Positions 1 to 5,533 of a stretch of DNA of 5,533 bases are shown here, piece after piece. The stretch is taken from the NCBI GenBank assembly GCA_003529325.1, contig DPVW01000380.1, forward strand, positions 1 through 5,533, in the 5' to 3' direction. The first letter of the stretch is position 1; each line of letters opens with the position of its first letter. Below the pieces are notes generated by a model. The model was not told the DNA's origin, did not search any database, and worked only from the letters and a program-made list of their open reading frames with translations. The stretch comes from Candidatus Latescibacterota bacterium. GTDB taxonomy: Bacteria > Latescibacterota > UBA2968 > UBA8231. A program made the position numbers and the translations under genes.

Positions 1-868
1 TCATCTTGTGCGGCATCGCCGATGACCCGACCTGACCGCGGGCGAAACCTTCCGTCGCCGTCTCGGCGCCCGCCATCAGACGGATCGTGCGCGCCAGGTT
101 GGCGACACCACCCCCTAGTTGGAAGAGGCAGGTGATGACGTCGAAGTCGAGGCTTCGCGGATAGACCTGGCCCACAGCCCCTAAAGGATGCTCAAAGCCG
201 AGGTGTTGCATGAACCGTTGCTGCAGTTCGTTCACCTTGTCCTCGTCACCTTCGAACAGGGTGAGTTGGTCGAGGCCCGTGCCGACGGCGCCCTGCAGTC
301 CGCGGAGGGGATAGGTGGCGATGAGGCTTTCGAGACGACGCAAGGCGACGATCATCTCCTGGCCATACATGGCCAGACGTTTGCCCATCGTCGTGGGTTG
401 CGCCGCGGCATGGTGGGTACGGGCGACGATGACGAGGTCACGCCATTCGACGGCACGCTGGCGTAATCGATCGATGAGGTGGACGTACTTGGGTGCGAGG
501 GCCCGCATGGATGTCAGGATCTGATACTGCTCGACGTTGTCCGTCAGGTCACGACTCGTCATGCCCTTGTGGATATGCTCGTATCCGGCGAGGTCACAGA
601 ACTCTTCGATACGGGCCTTTACGTCGTGCCGCGTGCGGGCCTCGCGCTCTGCGATCGAAGCGAGATCGACATCGTCGAGGTGGCTCTCGTAGGCTTCGAT
701 GGCGGCGGCGGGAACCTCGATACCCAGATCCCGCTGCGCCTTGAGGACAGCCACCCAGAGGCGCCGTTCGAGGCGGATCTTGCCCTCTTCCGACCACACC
801 TGCCGTATGAGGGGGCTGGCGTAACGGCTGGCCAGGACATTGGGGATCGAGTCCGGCGTTTGGCTCAA
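1..868 (-). CDS. purB: Adenylosuccinate lyase PurB, N-terminal part (cut by window edge)
   Basis: PurB is a cytosolic homotetrameric enzyme of the fumarase/aspartase superfamily. It acts twice in purine synthesis, cleaving SAICAR to AICAR plus fumarate and adenylosuccinate to AMP plus fumarate. I translated this stretch by hand; 289 codons are present before the window ends. Visible motifs are IPNVLASRYAS near residues 8-18, HKGMTSRDLTDN at 100-111, RTHHAAAQPTTMGKR at about 150-164 containing the general catalytic histidine (H152), and the flexible catalytic-serine loop GSSAMPHK at 281-288, which is the superfamily signature. The missing part is the C-terminal helical region of a protein usually 430-480 residues long. 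The first usable start after the in-frame stop at 941-943 is TTG at 868; it gives the short N-terminus usual for this subgroup, but no Shine-Dalgarno sequence is visible. The gene follows the deacetylase on the same strand. Family assignment is very secure; the start is less so. Confidence 0.93.
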   Translation of the reverse strand, partial: MSQTPDSIPNVLASRYASPLIRQVWSEEGKIRLERRLWVAVLKAQRDLGIEVPAAAIEAYESHLDDVDLASIAEREARTRHDVKARIEEFCDLAGYEHIHKGMTSRDLTDNVEQYQILTSMRALAPKYVHLIDRLRQRAVEWRDLVIVARTHHAAAQPTTMGKRLAMYGQEMIVALRRLESLIATYPLRGLQGAVGTGLDQLTLFEGDEDKVNELQQRFMQHLGFEHPLGAVGQVYPRSLDFDVITCLFQLGGGVANLARTIRLMAGAETATEGFARGQVGSSAMPHKM

Positions 869-980
869 AAGTCTGTCGGCGTCAGGGTGTGGCGCGCACG
901 CGCGCTTGGGCGGTTTGCGAACCCGGTTGTTCAGGTGTGTTCATAGCATAAGGATTCCACTCGGCATCCGCCACGGATCG
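869..980 (-). other. Leader region between deacetylase gene and purB, with a 20-codon ORF
   Basis: This is the 112-base gap upstream of the purB TTG on the minus strand. It holds an ATG-started 20-codon ORF (944 down to 882, beginning MNTPEQPG and ending at TGA) in a different frame from purB. It also holds a GC palindrome (892-905). A TATGCT sequence directly before the ATG is a loose -10 match, but I see no matching -35. The short ORF could be a leader peptide, a chance ORF, or the true N-terminus of purB separated by an indel. No strong terminator is visible after the deacetylase stop, so read-through into purB is possible. Confidence 0.3.
892..905. repeat. GC palindrome, alternating purine-pyrimidine, upstream of purB
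   Basis: GCGCGC (892-897) and GCGCGC (900-905) are inverted copies separated by two bases. All 14 bases alternate purine and pyrimidine, which is the pattern favouring Z-DNA. In the minus-strand transcript it could fold as a five-pair stem with a four-base loop about 24 bases before the purB TTG. The sequence is directly visible; any regulatory role is inference, and GC-rich DNA makes such palindromes fairly common. Confidence 0.4.
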
Positions 981-1724
981 TCAGGCATTTCGACGCGCGT
1001 GGACATGATCTGCAACGTCGATAATGGAAGCGGTCCAAAATCTGTGCCGCTGGTCGACCAGATAGCGGGTCAGATCACTGAAGGCTTCCGCCTGCACTGA
1101 GAGATGGTCACCGCCAACACCATGGAAGGTGTAGATCGCCCAGGCGCCGTCTTGCGCGGCGGTCTGAGCGTAGCCGATGAGATCGTCGGCGTCAGCGCCC
1201 TCGGCGGCATAACTCATGAGGCAATGCAGATCGGTGATGCTCGGGTCATTGGGCCGTTCCCCGCCCGCGCGGGCGGCACGGAAACGCTCGGCGACGACGG
1301 GCACATACGACTGACGGTTGGCGCCGGCGCCAACGAAACTCTGGTAGCAGGGATAGCAGAAAGACCGTTTGTCCCGCCCCTCCGGGTGCAGTTGGTCGAG
1401 TGCGACTTGCGCCGCATCGATGGTATCCGCCATTTCCTGCAGGCTGATCTTCTCAAGGCAGAACGCATCATTGAAGTGGTAATTGCAGGAGCACGGATGC
1501 CGGGTCGTGTGGTTACCCAATTCATGGCCGTTGAGACCTACCTGACGCCATTGGTCAGCGACCGTCTCCCACTCTCCCCGGTATGGATTGAGATAGAACG
1601 TGCCAGCAAGTCCCGCGTCGTCGAGACGGGGCACGGCTTCCTGCAACTGACTGCGGGCACCGTCATCGAAGGTGAGACTCACGGCGGCCTTGCAACCGTC
1701 AGGCCAACTGTTGGGAGGGGACAA
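981..1724 (-). CDS. Polysaccharide deacetylase family protein (NodB fold)
   Basis: This 247-residue protein is a carbohydrate esterase 4-like enzyme; the family removes acyl groups from N-acetylated sugars with a bound divalent metal. The catalytic and metal motif TFDDG is at residues 18-22, with D20 and D21. The metal-binding motif HTTRHP is at 72-77, with H72 and H76. FCYPCY at 122-127 is the usual R..YP region, and YTFHGVG at 198-204 supplies the late histidine H201. No signal peptide or membrane segment is seen, so it is probably cytoplasmic and would act on small sugars or oligosaccharides rather than the cell wall. The HPCSC and YPC..SFVG...SYVPLVAERF-like segments resemble, from memory, a subgroup found near carbohydrate catabolism genes. 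Cysteines are numerous (C11, C78, C80, C89, C123, C126, C168). The TTG start is the first available after an in-frame TGA and has AGGAG five bases upstream. The substrate is unknown. Confidence 0.85.
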   Translation of the reverse strand: MSPPNSWPDGCKAAVSLTFDDGARSQLQEAVPRLDDAGLAGTFYLNPYRGEWETVADQWRQVGLNGHELGNHTTRHPCSCNYHFNDAFCLEKISLQEMADTIDAAQVALDQLHPEGRDKRSFCYPCYQSFVGAGANRQSYVPVVAERFRAARAGGERPNDPSITDLHCLMSYAAEGADADDLIGYAQTAAQDGAWAIYTFHGVGGDHLSVQAEAFSDLTRYLVDQRHRFWTASIIDVADHVHARRNA

Positions 1725-1729
1725 GAGGG

Positions 1730-1734
1730 CTCCT
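1730..1734 (-). promoter_or_regulatory. Ribosome binding site of the deacetylase gene
   Basis: The minus strand reads AGGAG, then five bases, then TTG at 1724. No ATG or GTG lies in frame between this TTG and the upstream in-frame TGA, so this site decides a TTG start. It is the best Shine-Dalgarno match in the window. Confidence 0.7.
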
Positions 1735-1907
1735 GGGTTGGCTCGGGTAGAAGATCATTGGCGACACTCCTACATTCGCACTCTCATGGGTTCTAGGCAA
1801 CAGCGGCTCGTTACCGATTCGTCAGTACTTGGGTACGGCTCACTGCTGAATGCGGAGTCGGTGCGTCGAATAATTCCACGCAGAATGTGGATCTGGGTGA
1901 TCGATTG
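1735..1907 (-). other. Intergenic region between permease and deacetylase genes
   Basis: This gap separates the three-gene cluster from the deacetylase gene and has no convincing coding frame. Only very short ATG frames occur on the minus strand. I found no credible pair of -35 and -10 boxes, although its length makes this the likeliest place in the window for a second promoter. A weak hairpin (1875-1891) lies shortly after the permease stop. Confidence 0.5.
1875..1891 (-). terminator. Weak hairpin after the permease stop
   Basis: In the minus-strand transcript TCCAC (1891-1887) can pair with GTGGA (1879-1875) across a seven-base loop, followed by ATTATT. The stem has only five pairs and there is no real U tract, so this is at best a poor intrinsic terminator and may be chance. 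Confidence 0.2.
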
Positions 1908-3317
1908 TCAGATGAGCCCCAATGCGCGCCAATAGAGAATGTTGAGCGGGCACAGGATCAGGATGGATAGCGTCGAGATCAGCAACATGGCGAATGACAG
2001 ATCGCGGGCTCGCACGGTACCGAAGCCGAGAGCGACCATGAAGGGCGCCGCCTGGTATGGCAGGAATGCGACGGTTGTCGCCATGGCGACACTCATGGCC
2101 GAAGCTAGAGGGGTCAATCCCGCGTCGGTGCCCACCACCAACAGACTCGGTGTGGCGACGGCGGCGACGGCGGCGATATCCATGAGAAAGTCGAGGGGAA
2201 GGGTCGCCAATGTCAGTCTCATGTGTTGTGCGAACCAGTCACCGTCGGCTGCGGGCAGAGCACTGATGACGGCTTGCACCATGCGGGAATTGAATCCTGT
2301 GATATCGAGAATTGCACCGATGCCAAAGAGGGCGGCGATGTAGAAAAAGAATGGGAAGTTGACGTGACGAAGGCGCCGAACGGGTAGCGGTCCCCAGCGG
2401 GGCAGAATCGCAAAGAAGACAAGCCCGAGGCCGACTGACACGGGTGCCTGGCCATGCAGTACGTCCGTCGCCCACAGACCGATGCCGAGCAGTAGCAAGA
2501 GCAACGTGTTGCGCTGGTCTGCTGACAGGCCACTCTCCGGGTCCACGGAATCGGTCTTTGGAGGCTGTCGCAAGAGCTGTAATCGACGACCCCAGATACT
2601 CCAGATCACGACAATGGACATCGCCGTGCGCAGCAGCCCGACGACGGGGAACATCCACAGAATCCATTCTCCCCAGTACACGATCTGCCCGGTTTCGCCC
2701 TCCAGTTGCCCTGCCACCACGAGATTCGGCACGGCGCCGGTGAGGACCGCACAGCCACCGTAGTATGTGCCGCAGACGATGGAGAGGGAGACTGCGACGG
2801 GCAGCACAGGATCGCGCCGGTCCGGGTCGAGCGCCTGGCACAGAGCGATCCCCACCGGCATCAGCAGCAGCACACGAACCAGGCCTGAAGGCACCAGGAA
2901 AGCCGCCGCCAGACCCAGCAGGTGCAGCCCTGCCAGCAATCGCAGCCTGCTGCCGCCGGCGAGCCATGGTAGGGCGGTGTGGGCCAGTCGTAGTTCCAGA
3001 CCCGTTTCCGTGAGCAAGAGGCTGAGGACCATACCGGCGAAGACGAGCCAGATCGTCGGCTCGGCAAAGGGGGCAAAGGTATCAGCGAAGGAAAGCAGTC
3101 CGGTGAGCGGCAGCAGCAGCAGAATGGTGAAGGAGGAAGACTCCACCGAGACGGCCTGAGTCGTCCACAGGATCAGGGCGAAGAGGGTGACACCGAGGGC
3201 GAGTTGCTCCCCGTCGGACAGTTCCGGCACAGGCCCCCACCAACCGAGCCCCAAGCAGCCGAGGGCGACGACGATCCAACCCGCTTGCCCGTTGAGGTTG
3301 GCGGTGCCGGCAGTCAC
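1908..3317 (-). CDS. SLC13/DASS-like anion permease
   Basis: This 469-residue protein has about eleven hydrophobic segments and the layout of the divalent anion:Na+ symporter (DASS/SLC13, ArsB/NhaD-like) family. These carriers take up dicarboxylates, sulfate or other anions through the inner membrane. WTTQAVSVESSSFTILLLLPLTG at about 51-73 fits the conserved early segment, YYGGCAVLTGAVPNLVVAG at 185-203 matches the family GG.gtliGtpPNl hairpin, and FLPYQAAPFMVALGFG at 418-433 is the second-repeat counterpart. The two canonical Ser-Asn-Thr ligand motifs are not recognisable: their places appear to hold PSGLVR (143-148) and MDIAAVAAVA (379-388). The start is GTG, because the only in-frame codons upstream before a stop are GCC and GAA, after the TAA of the transglycosylase gene. 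It is probably co-expressed with the dehydratase two genes upstream, suggesting an organic acid or sugar acid as substrate. That is inference. Confidence 0.82.
   Translation of the reverse strand: MTAGTANLNGQAGWIVVALGCLGLGWWGPVPELSDGEQLALGVTLFALILWTTQAVSVESSSFTILLLLPLTGLLSFADTFAPFAEPTIWLVFAGMVLSLLLTETGLELRLAHTALPWLAGGSRLRLLAGLHLLGLAAAFLVPSGLVRVLLLMPVGIALCQALDPDRRDPVLPVAVSLSIVCGTYYGGCAVLTGAVPNLVVAGQLEGETGQIVYWGEWILWMFPVVGLLRTAMSIVVIWSIWGRRLQLLRQPPKTDSVDPESGLSADQRNTLLLLLLGIGLWATDVLHGQAPVSVGLGLVFFAILPRWGPLPVRRLRHVNFPFFFYIAALFGIGAILDITGFNSRMVQAVISALPAADGDWFAQHMRLTLATLPLDFLMDIAAVAAVATPSLLVVGTDAGLTPLASAMSVAMATTVAFLPYQAAPFMVALGFGTVRARDLSFAMLLISTLSILILCPLNILYWRALGLI
2154..2177 (-). repeat. 9-bp tandem repeat inside the permease gene
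   Basis: The plus strand shows a 9-base unit, GGCGACGGC, twice in full (2154-2162 and 2163-2171) and then six bases of a near third copy. On the coding strand it gives Ala-Ala-Val repeated with identical codons, residues 381-388 of the permease (IAAVAAVA). It keeps the frame, as expected of a slippage or duplication product, and lies where the second ligand motif of this transporter family is expected. Confidence 0.7.
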
Positions 3318-3326
3318 TTCGGCTTA
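3315..3326 (-). promoter_or_regulatory. Coupled stop-start junction, transglycosylase to permease
   Basis: The minus strand reads TAA GCC GAA GTG. The upstream gene's stop and the downstream GTG are in the same frame, six bases apart, with no Shine-Dalgarno sequence nearby. This favours translation of the permease by ribosomes that terminate and re-initiate. Stop-codon read-through would join the two proteins, but the sequence gives no sign that this happens. Confidence 0.6.
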
Positions 3327-4301
3327 GCGAAAGTGGTCGGAGAGTGTGCCCACTGAGAGGGCGAAGTGGTAGGAGCGATTCCAACGCATGAGGGTGAAGA
3401 AGTCGTCATAGACGAGGAATGCATCCCCCCTCGGTCCGTCAGGCAACACCAGAGTCGCCCACAGGTCGTCGCGTCGCGGCAGCTTCCCGCCATTGAGTCG
3501 GCGGATTCCCAGTTCATCCCACTTGGCGAGTCGCATCTTCGTATCCCGACCCGCCAGTCGAGTATCGAAGCCGGTGGGCAGCAACACGGCACGACCCCAA
3601 GTCTGGTCTGGATTCCAGCCCAGATGCGACAGGAAGCGGGCCATCGACGCCAGGACGTCACCCGTCGAGGTCCAGATGTCACGTACCCCGTCGCCATCGT
3701 AGTCCACGGCAAAGCGCTTGAAGTTAGATGGCATGAATTGACACTGACCGAGGGCTCCAGCCCAGGAACTGTAAAGCCCGACCGGTTGTGCGTATCCCGA
3801 CTCGACTGCGGTGAGCAGTTCGAGCAGCTCACTGCGAAAATAGGTGCCGCGACGTCCAGCCCAACCCAGCGTCGCCAGCGCCGAGACTGCCGGTGTATCT
3901 CCGGTGTGATGACCGAAATCACTTTCGACACCCCATAGTGCCACGAGAAACCGTGGCTGCACGCCATATTTCTCGGCGATGGCGTGCAGCAGTTCCCGCT
4001 GTTGTTCCATCTGACGTCGCCCGCGCAGGATACGATCCTGGGAGACGACCCGCTTGCCGTATTCGGCCCAGGAGAGTCTCGACTCAGGCTGTCTCTCCTG
4101 TAACTGTAGTACCCGCTCGATCGGGGCGGCGTCGGCAAGAGCGACGTCCAGAGTCTGAGTCGAAATCCCCTTCTTGAGGGCGTCCTGGCGCAAGGCCTGC
4201 AGCCATGCGGCGAAGCCGTCTTTCTGCGCTGCGAGCTGTACGGGTGCGATAAGGGCGAAGGCCAACAGCACCAGCGTGAGGATGCATCGGGATCCAATCA
4301 A
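3324..4301 (-). CDS. mltB: MltB-type lytic murein transglycosylase
   Basis: This periplasmic enzyme of the SLT_2/GH103 class cleaves the MurNAc-GlcNAc bond of peptidoglycan non-hydrolytically, leaving 1,6-anhydro-MurNAc ends. It has 325 residues. Residues 1-25 form a signal peptide with hydrophobic core ILTLVLLAFALIA and a probable cleavage near LAAQ. There is no lipobox, so it should be soluble, unlike lipoprotein MltB of E. coli. The catalytic motif ALWGVESDFG at 121-130 contains the acid E126. GALGQCQFMPSNF at 182-194, FAVDYDGDGVRDIW at 197-210 and FLSHLGW at 223-229 are family signatures, and the C-terminus LVYDDFFTLMRWNRSYHFALSVGTLSDHF is intact. One oddity is Cys187 in the GQ.QFMPS loop. 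The TTG start is the first possible one after an in-frame TGA and is needed to give the signal peptide its charged N-terminus. The symbol marks the family; strict orthology is not shown. Confidence 0.92.
   Translation of the reverse strand: MIGSRCILTLVLLAFALIAPVQLAAQKDGFAAWLQALRQDALKKGISTQTLDVALADAAPIERVLQLQERQPESRLSWAEYGKRVVSQDRILRGRRQMEQQRELLHAIAEKYGVQPRFLVALWGVESDFGHHTGDTPAVSALATLGWAGRRGTYFRSELLELLTAVESGYAQPVGLYSSWAGALGQCQFMPSNFKRFAVDYDGDGVRDIWTSTGDVLASMARFLSHLGWNPDQTWGRAVLLPTGFDTRLAGRDTKMRLAKWDELGIRRLNGGKLPRRDDLWATLVLPDGPRGDAFLVYDDFFTLMRWNRSYHFALSVGTLSDHFR
4298..4301 (-). promoter_or_regulatory. TTGA overlap, dehydratase stop with transglycosylase start
   Basis: On the minus strand the four bases TTGA contain both the TTG start of the transglycosylase and the TGA stop of the dehydratase. 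No purine-rich ribosome binding site precedes the TTG, which implies translational coupling and hence a shared transcript. Confidence 0.65.
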
Positions 4302-5506
4302 GGACGGACGACGCTGCCATCGGCCCGCCGGTCTTGGGCCGTACCAGAGGGTGCGCGGTCACGATACAGACTGGCCGCCTTCTCTTCGTCGATATCGACA
4401 CCGAGACCGGGATTGTCATTTGGATACAGATGCCCACCCGCAAGCACAGCGGCACCGGGAAAGGCATCTCGTTCGACTTCGGAGAACTGGTTCTCTTCCT
4501 GGATACCAAAACTCGTCGAGGCGAGGTCGAGGTGCATCGCCGCAGCCTGGTTCACGGGATCGTTGTCACCGCCCTCCTGAAATGCAGTCTGCACACCGTA
4601 GAATTCGCACAGAGCAGCGATTTTTCGGCAGGGGGTGATGCCCCCCGCTTTCGATACACGCACGCGTACGTAGTCGATGAGTCGTTCGCTGATCAGGGGC
4701 ACATACTCGTGCGGGTTGACGAACAATTCACCCATCGCCTGTGGCGTCGTACACTGGGCACGGATCAGGCGGAACCAGTCGATCTGCTCCGGCGGCAGGA
4801 CATCCTCAAGGAAATACAGCCGGTGTGGCTCCAGCAACTTCGACAGGGTCACGGCGTTGTGCGGCTTGAGGTGCTCATGAACGTCGTGTGTCAGCTTCGG
4901 GCCGAAACCGAGGCGCTCGCGCAGGAAAGTGAACATTCGCGGGACGTTCTCCAGATATGCCTCGTCGTCAAAGACATTCTCCATCTGGCGCCCATTCTTG
5001 GGCCTCGATACGGAATCGGCATCGAGAAAACCACCCCCACCGTAGGCGCCCAACTGGCAGCGCACCACGGGAAACCCCTGCTCCATCCAGCGTTGCACGT
5101 CCTCTGCAAGGGCTTCCAGATCTTTGCCGGATGCGTGTCCGTAACAGGGAACTGCGTCCCGGCACTTACCACCGAGCAGTTGATACAGCGGTAGTCCCGC
5201 CTCCTTGCCCTTGATGTCCCAGAGGGCCATGTCGATGCCACCCAGAGCGGTATTCAGGATCGAGCCATTGCGCCAGTAGGCGGCGGTGTAGACGGACTGC
5301 CAGATGTCCTCGATCTGGGCCGCATCCCGGCCGATGAGGCGGGGGCCGATCACTTGCTCGATGGCGGTTGTCACCGTCTCGGCATGGTGCACGTCATTGG
5401 CCGATCCGATGCCCCACAGACCTGGCTGATCGGTGATGACTTTGACGATGGCCCAACTACCGCCGGGGCGGGAACGGATGACGCGGATGTCCTGGATTTT
5501 GGCCAT
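4298..5506 (-). CDS. Enolase-superfamily sugar-acid dehydratase, ManD/RspA-like
   Basis: This 402-residue cytosolic protein has the two-domain fold of the mandelate racemase/enolase superfamily. Characterised ManD members dehydrate D-mannonate or D-gluconate to 2-keto-3-deoxygluconate with Mg2+; many relatives are poor or inactive on these. The N-terminal capping domain covers about 1-115, including ALGGIDMALWDIKGKEAGLPLYQLLGG (87-113). The barrel follows, with R149 and perhaps Y155 as the expected Arg/Tyr pair, HDVHEHL at 207-213 (metal ligand D208, acid H210), LED at 233-235 (E234), MGE at 258-260 (E260), FGIQEEN at 333-339 (E337) and PGLGVDID at 366-373. The His-Gly motif of ManD late in the barrel is replaced by FQEGGDNDPVNQ (309-320), and the C-terminus ends DGSVVRP without the usual final tryptophan. 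The metal site therefore looks complete but substrate or efficiency may differ. Alignments to ManD numbering are from memory. Confidence 0.85.
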   Translation of the reverse strand: MAKIQDIRVIRSRPGGSWAIVKVITDQPGLWGIGSANDVHHAETVTTAIEQVIGPRLIGRDAAQIEDIWQSVYTAAYWRNGSILNTALGGIDMALWDIKGKEAGLPLYQLLGGKCRDAVPCYGHASGKDLEALAEDVQRWMEQGFPVVRCQLGAYGGGGFLDADSVSRPKNGRQMENVFDDEAYLENVPRMFTFLRERLGFGPKLTHDVHEHLKPHNAVTLSKLLEPHRLYFLEDVLPPEQIDWFRLIRAQCTTPQAMGELFVNPHEYVPLISERLIDYVRVRVSKAGGITPCRKIAALCEFYGVQTAFQEGGDNDPVNQAAAMHLDLASTSFGIQEENQFSEVERDAFPGAAVLAGGHLYPNDNPGLGVDIDEEKAASLYRDRAPSGTAQDRRADGSVVRP

Positions 5507-5533
5507 GTGTGGTTCGATTCCTCTGTAGTCTAG
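5507..5533 (-). promoter_or_regulatory. Upstream end of the dehydratase gene with a distant ribosome binding site
   Basis: On the minus strand AGAGGA (5524-5519) lies 12 bases before the ATG at 5506, a good match but farther than the usual 5-9 bases. The window ends before any promoter could be judged, so an upstream gene in the same operon is possible. Confidence 0.4.

Noticed and set aside
911..920. TCGCAAACCG on the minus strand upstream of purB, resembling half of a PurR operator
   Set aside because: The second half of the palindrome is missing and a six-base core match is easily chance.
1104..1796. 230-codon open frame on the plus strand opposite the deacetylase gene
   Set aside because: It mirrors the codon structure of the deacetylase and has no recognisable domain.
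1735..1907. Possible promoter for the deacetylase gene
   Set aside because: TTGCCT is a possible -35 box, but no acceptable -10 box lies at 16-18 bases from it, so no promoter was called.
3314..4297. ATG-started 327-codon minus-strand frame overlapping the transglycosylase gene
   Set aside because: Its product is rich in Ser, Arg, Pro and Cys with no domain, whereas the adjacent frame encodes all transglycosylase signatures; it is a frame-shifted shadow.
4334..5194. 286-codon open frame on the plus strand opposite the dehydratase gene
   Set aside because: It is antisense to a clearly recognised protein, shows no family motif, and long antisense frames are expected in GC-rich codon-biased genes.
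5505..5523. GGTTCGATTCC on the plus strand, identical to a tRNA T-arm consensus
   Set aside because: The flanks do not form a complete five-pair T stem, no CCA or acceptor stem fits, and the bases before it belong to the dehydratase gene on the other strand. It is a chance match covering the ribosome-binding region.

Overview
The window is GC-rich (roughly 60% or more by eye) and tightly packed. All five recognisable genes lie on the minus strand, so transcription runs from the right edge to the left. A periplasmic lytic transglycosylase with a signal peptide points to a Gram-negative bacterium. Non-ATG starts are frequent. The truncated PurB has a loop sequence shared with actinobacterial and several other PurB proteins, so it does not fix the phylum, and I do not assign a genus.

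Layout in transcription order: (1) 5506-4298, an enolase-superfamily sugar-acid dehydratase of the ManD/RspA type. (2) 4301-3324, an MltB-type lytic murein transglycosylase whose TTG start overlaps the dehydratase stop (TTGA). (3) 3317-1908, an SLC13/DASS-like anion permease that starts at GTG six bases after the transglycosylase stop, in the same reading frame. These three genes look like one translationally coupled operon. (4) After 183 bases without a gene, 1724-981 encodes a cytoplasmic polysaccharide deacetylase (NodB fold) with a good AGGAG ribosome binding site and a TTG start. (5) After a further 112 bases, 868-1 is the N-terminal two thirds of adenylosuccinate lyase (PurB), cut by the left window edge.

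The most plausible joint role of genes 1 and 3 is uptake of an organic or sugar-acid anion and its dehydration to a 2-keto-3-deoxy acid. The NodB-fold enzyme could act on a related carbohydrate derivative. The transglycosylase in the middle has no obvious catabolic role unless the substrate is released from the wall or it is simply a passenger. PurB is purine housekeeping. I found no mobile element, CRISPR array, RNA gene or defence system. The points worth a second look are variant active-site and ligand motifs in the dehydratase and permease, a 9-bp tandem repeat in the permease where a substrate motif is expected, the tight gene junctions, the run of non-ATG starts, and an unusual leader in front of purB.
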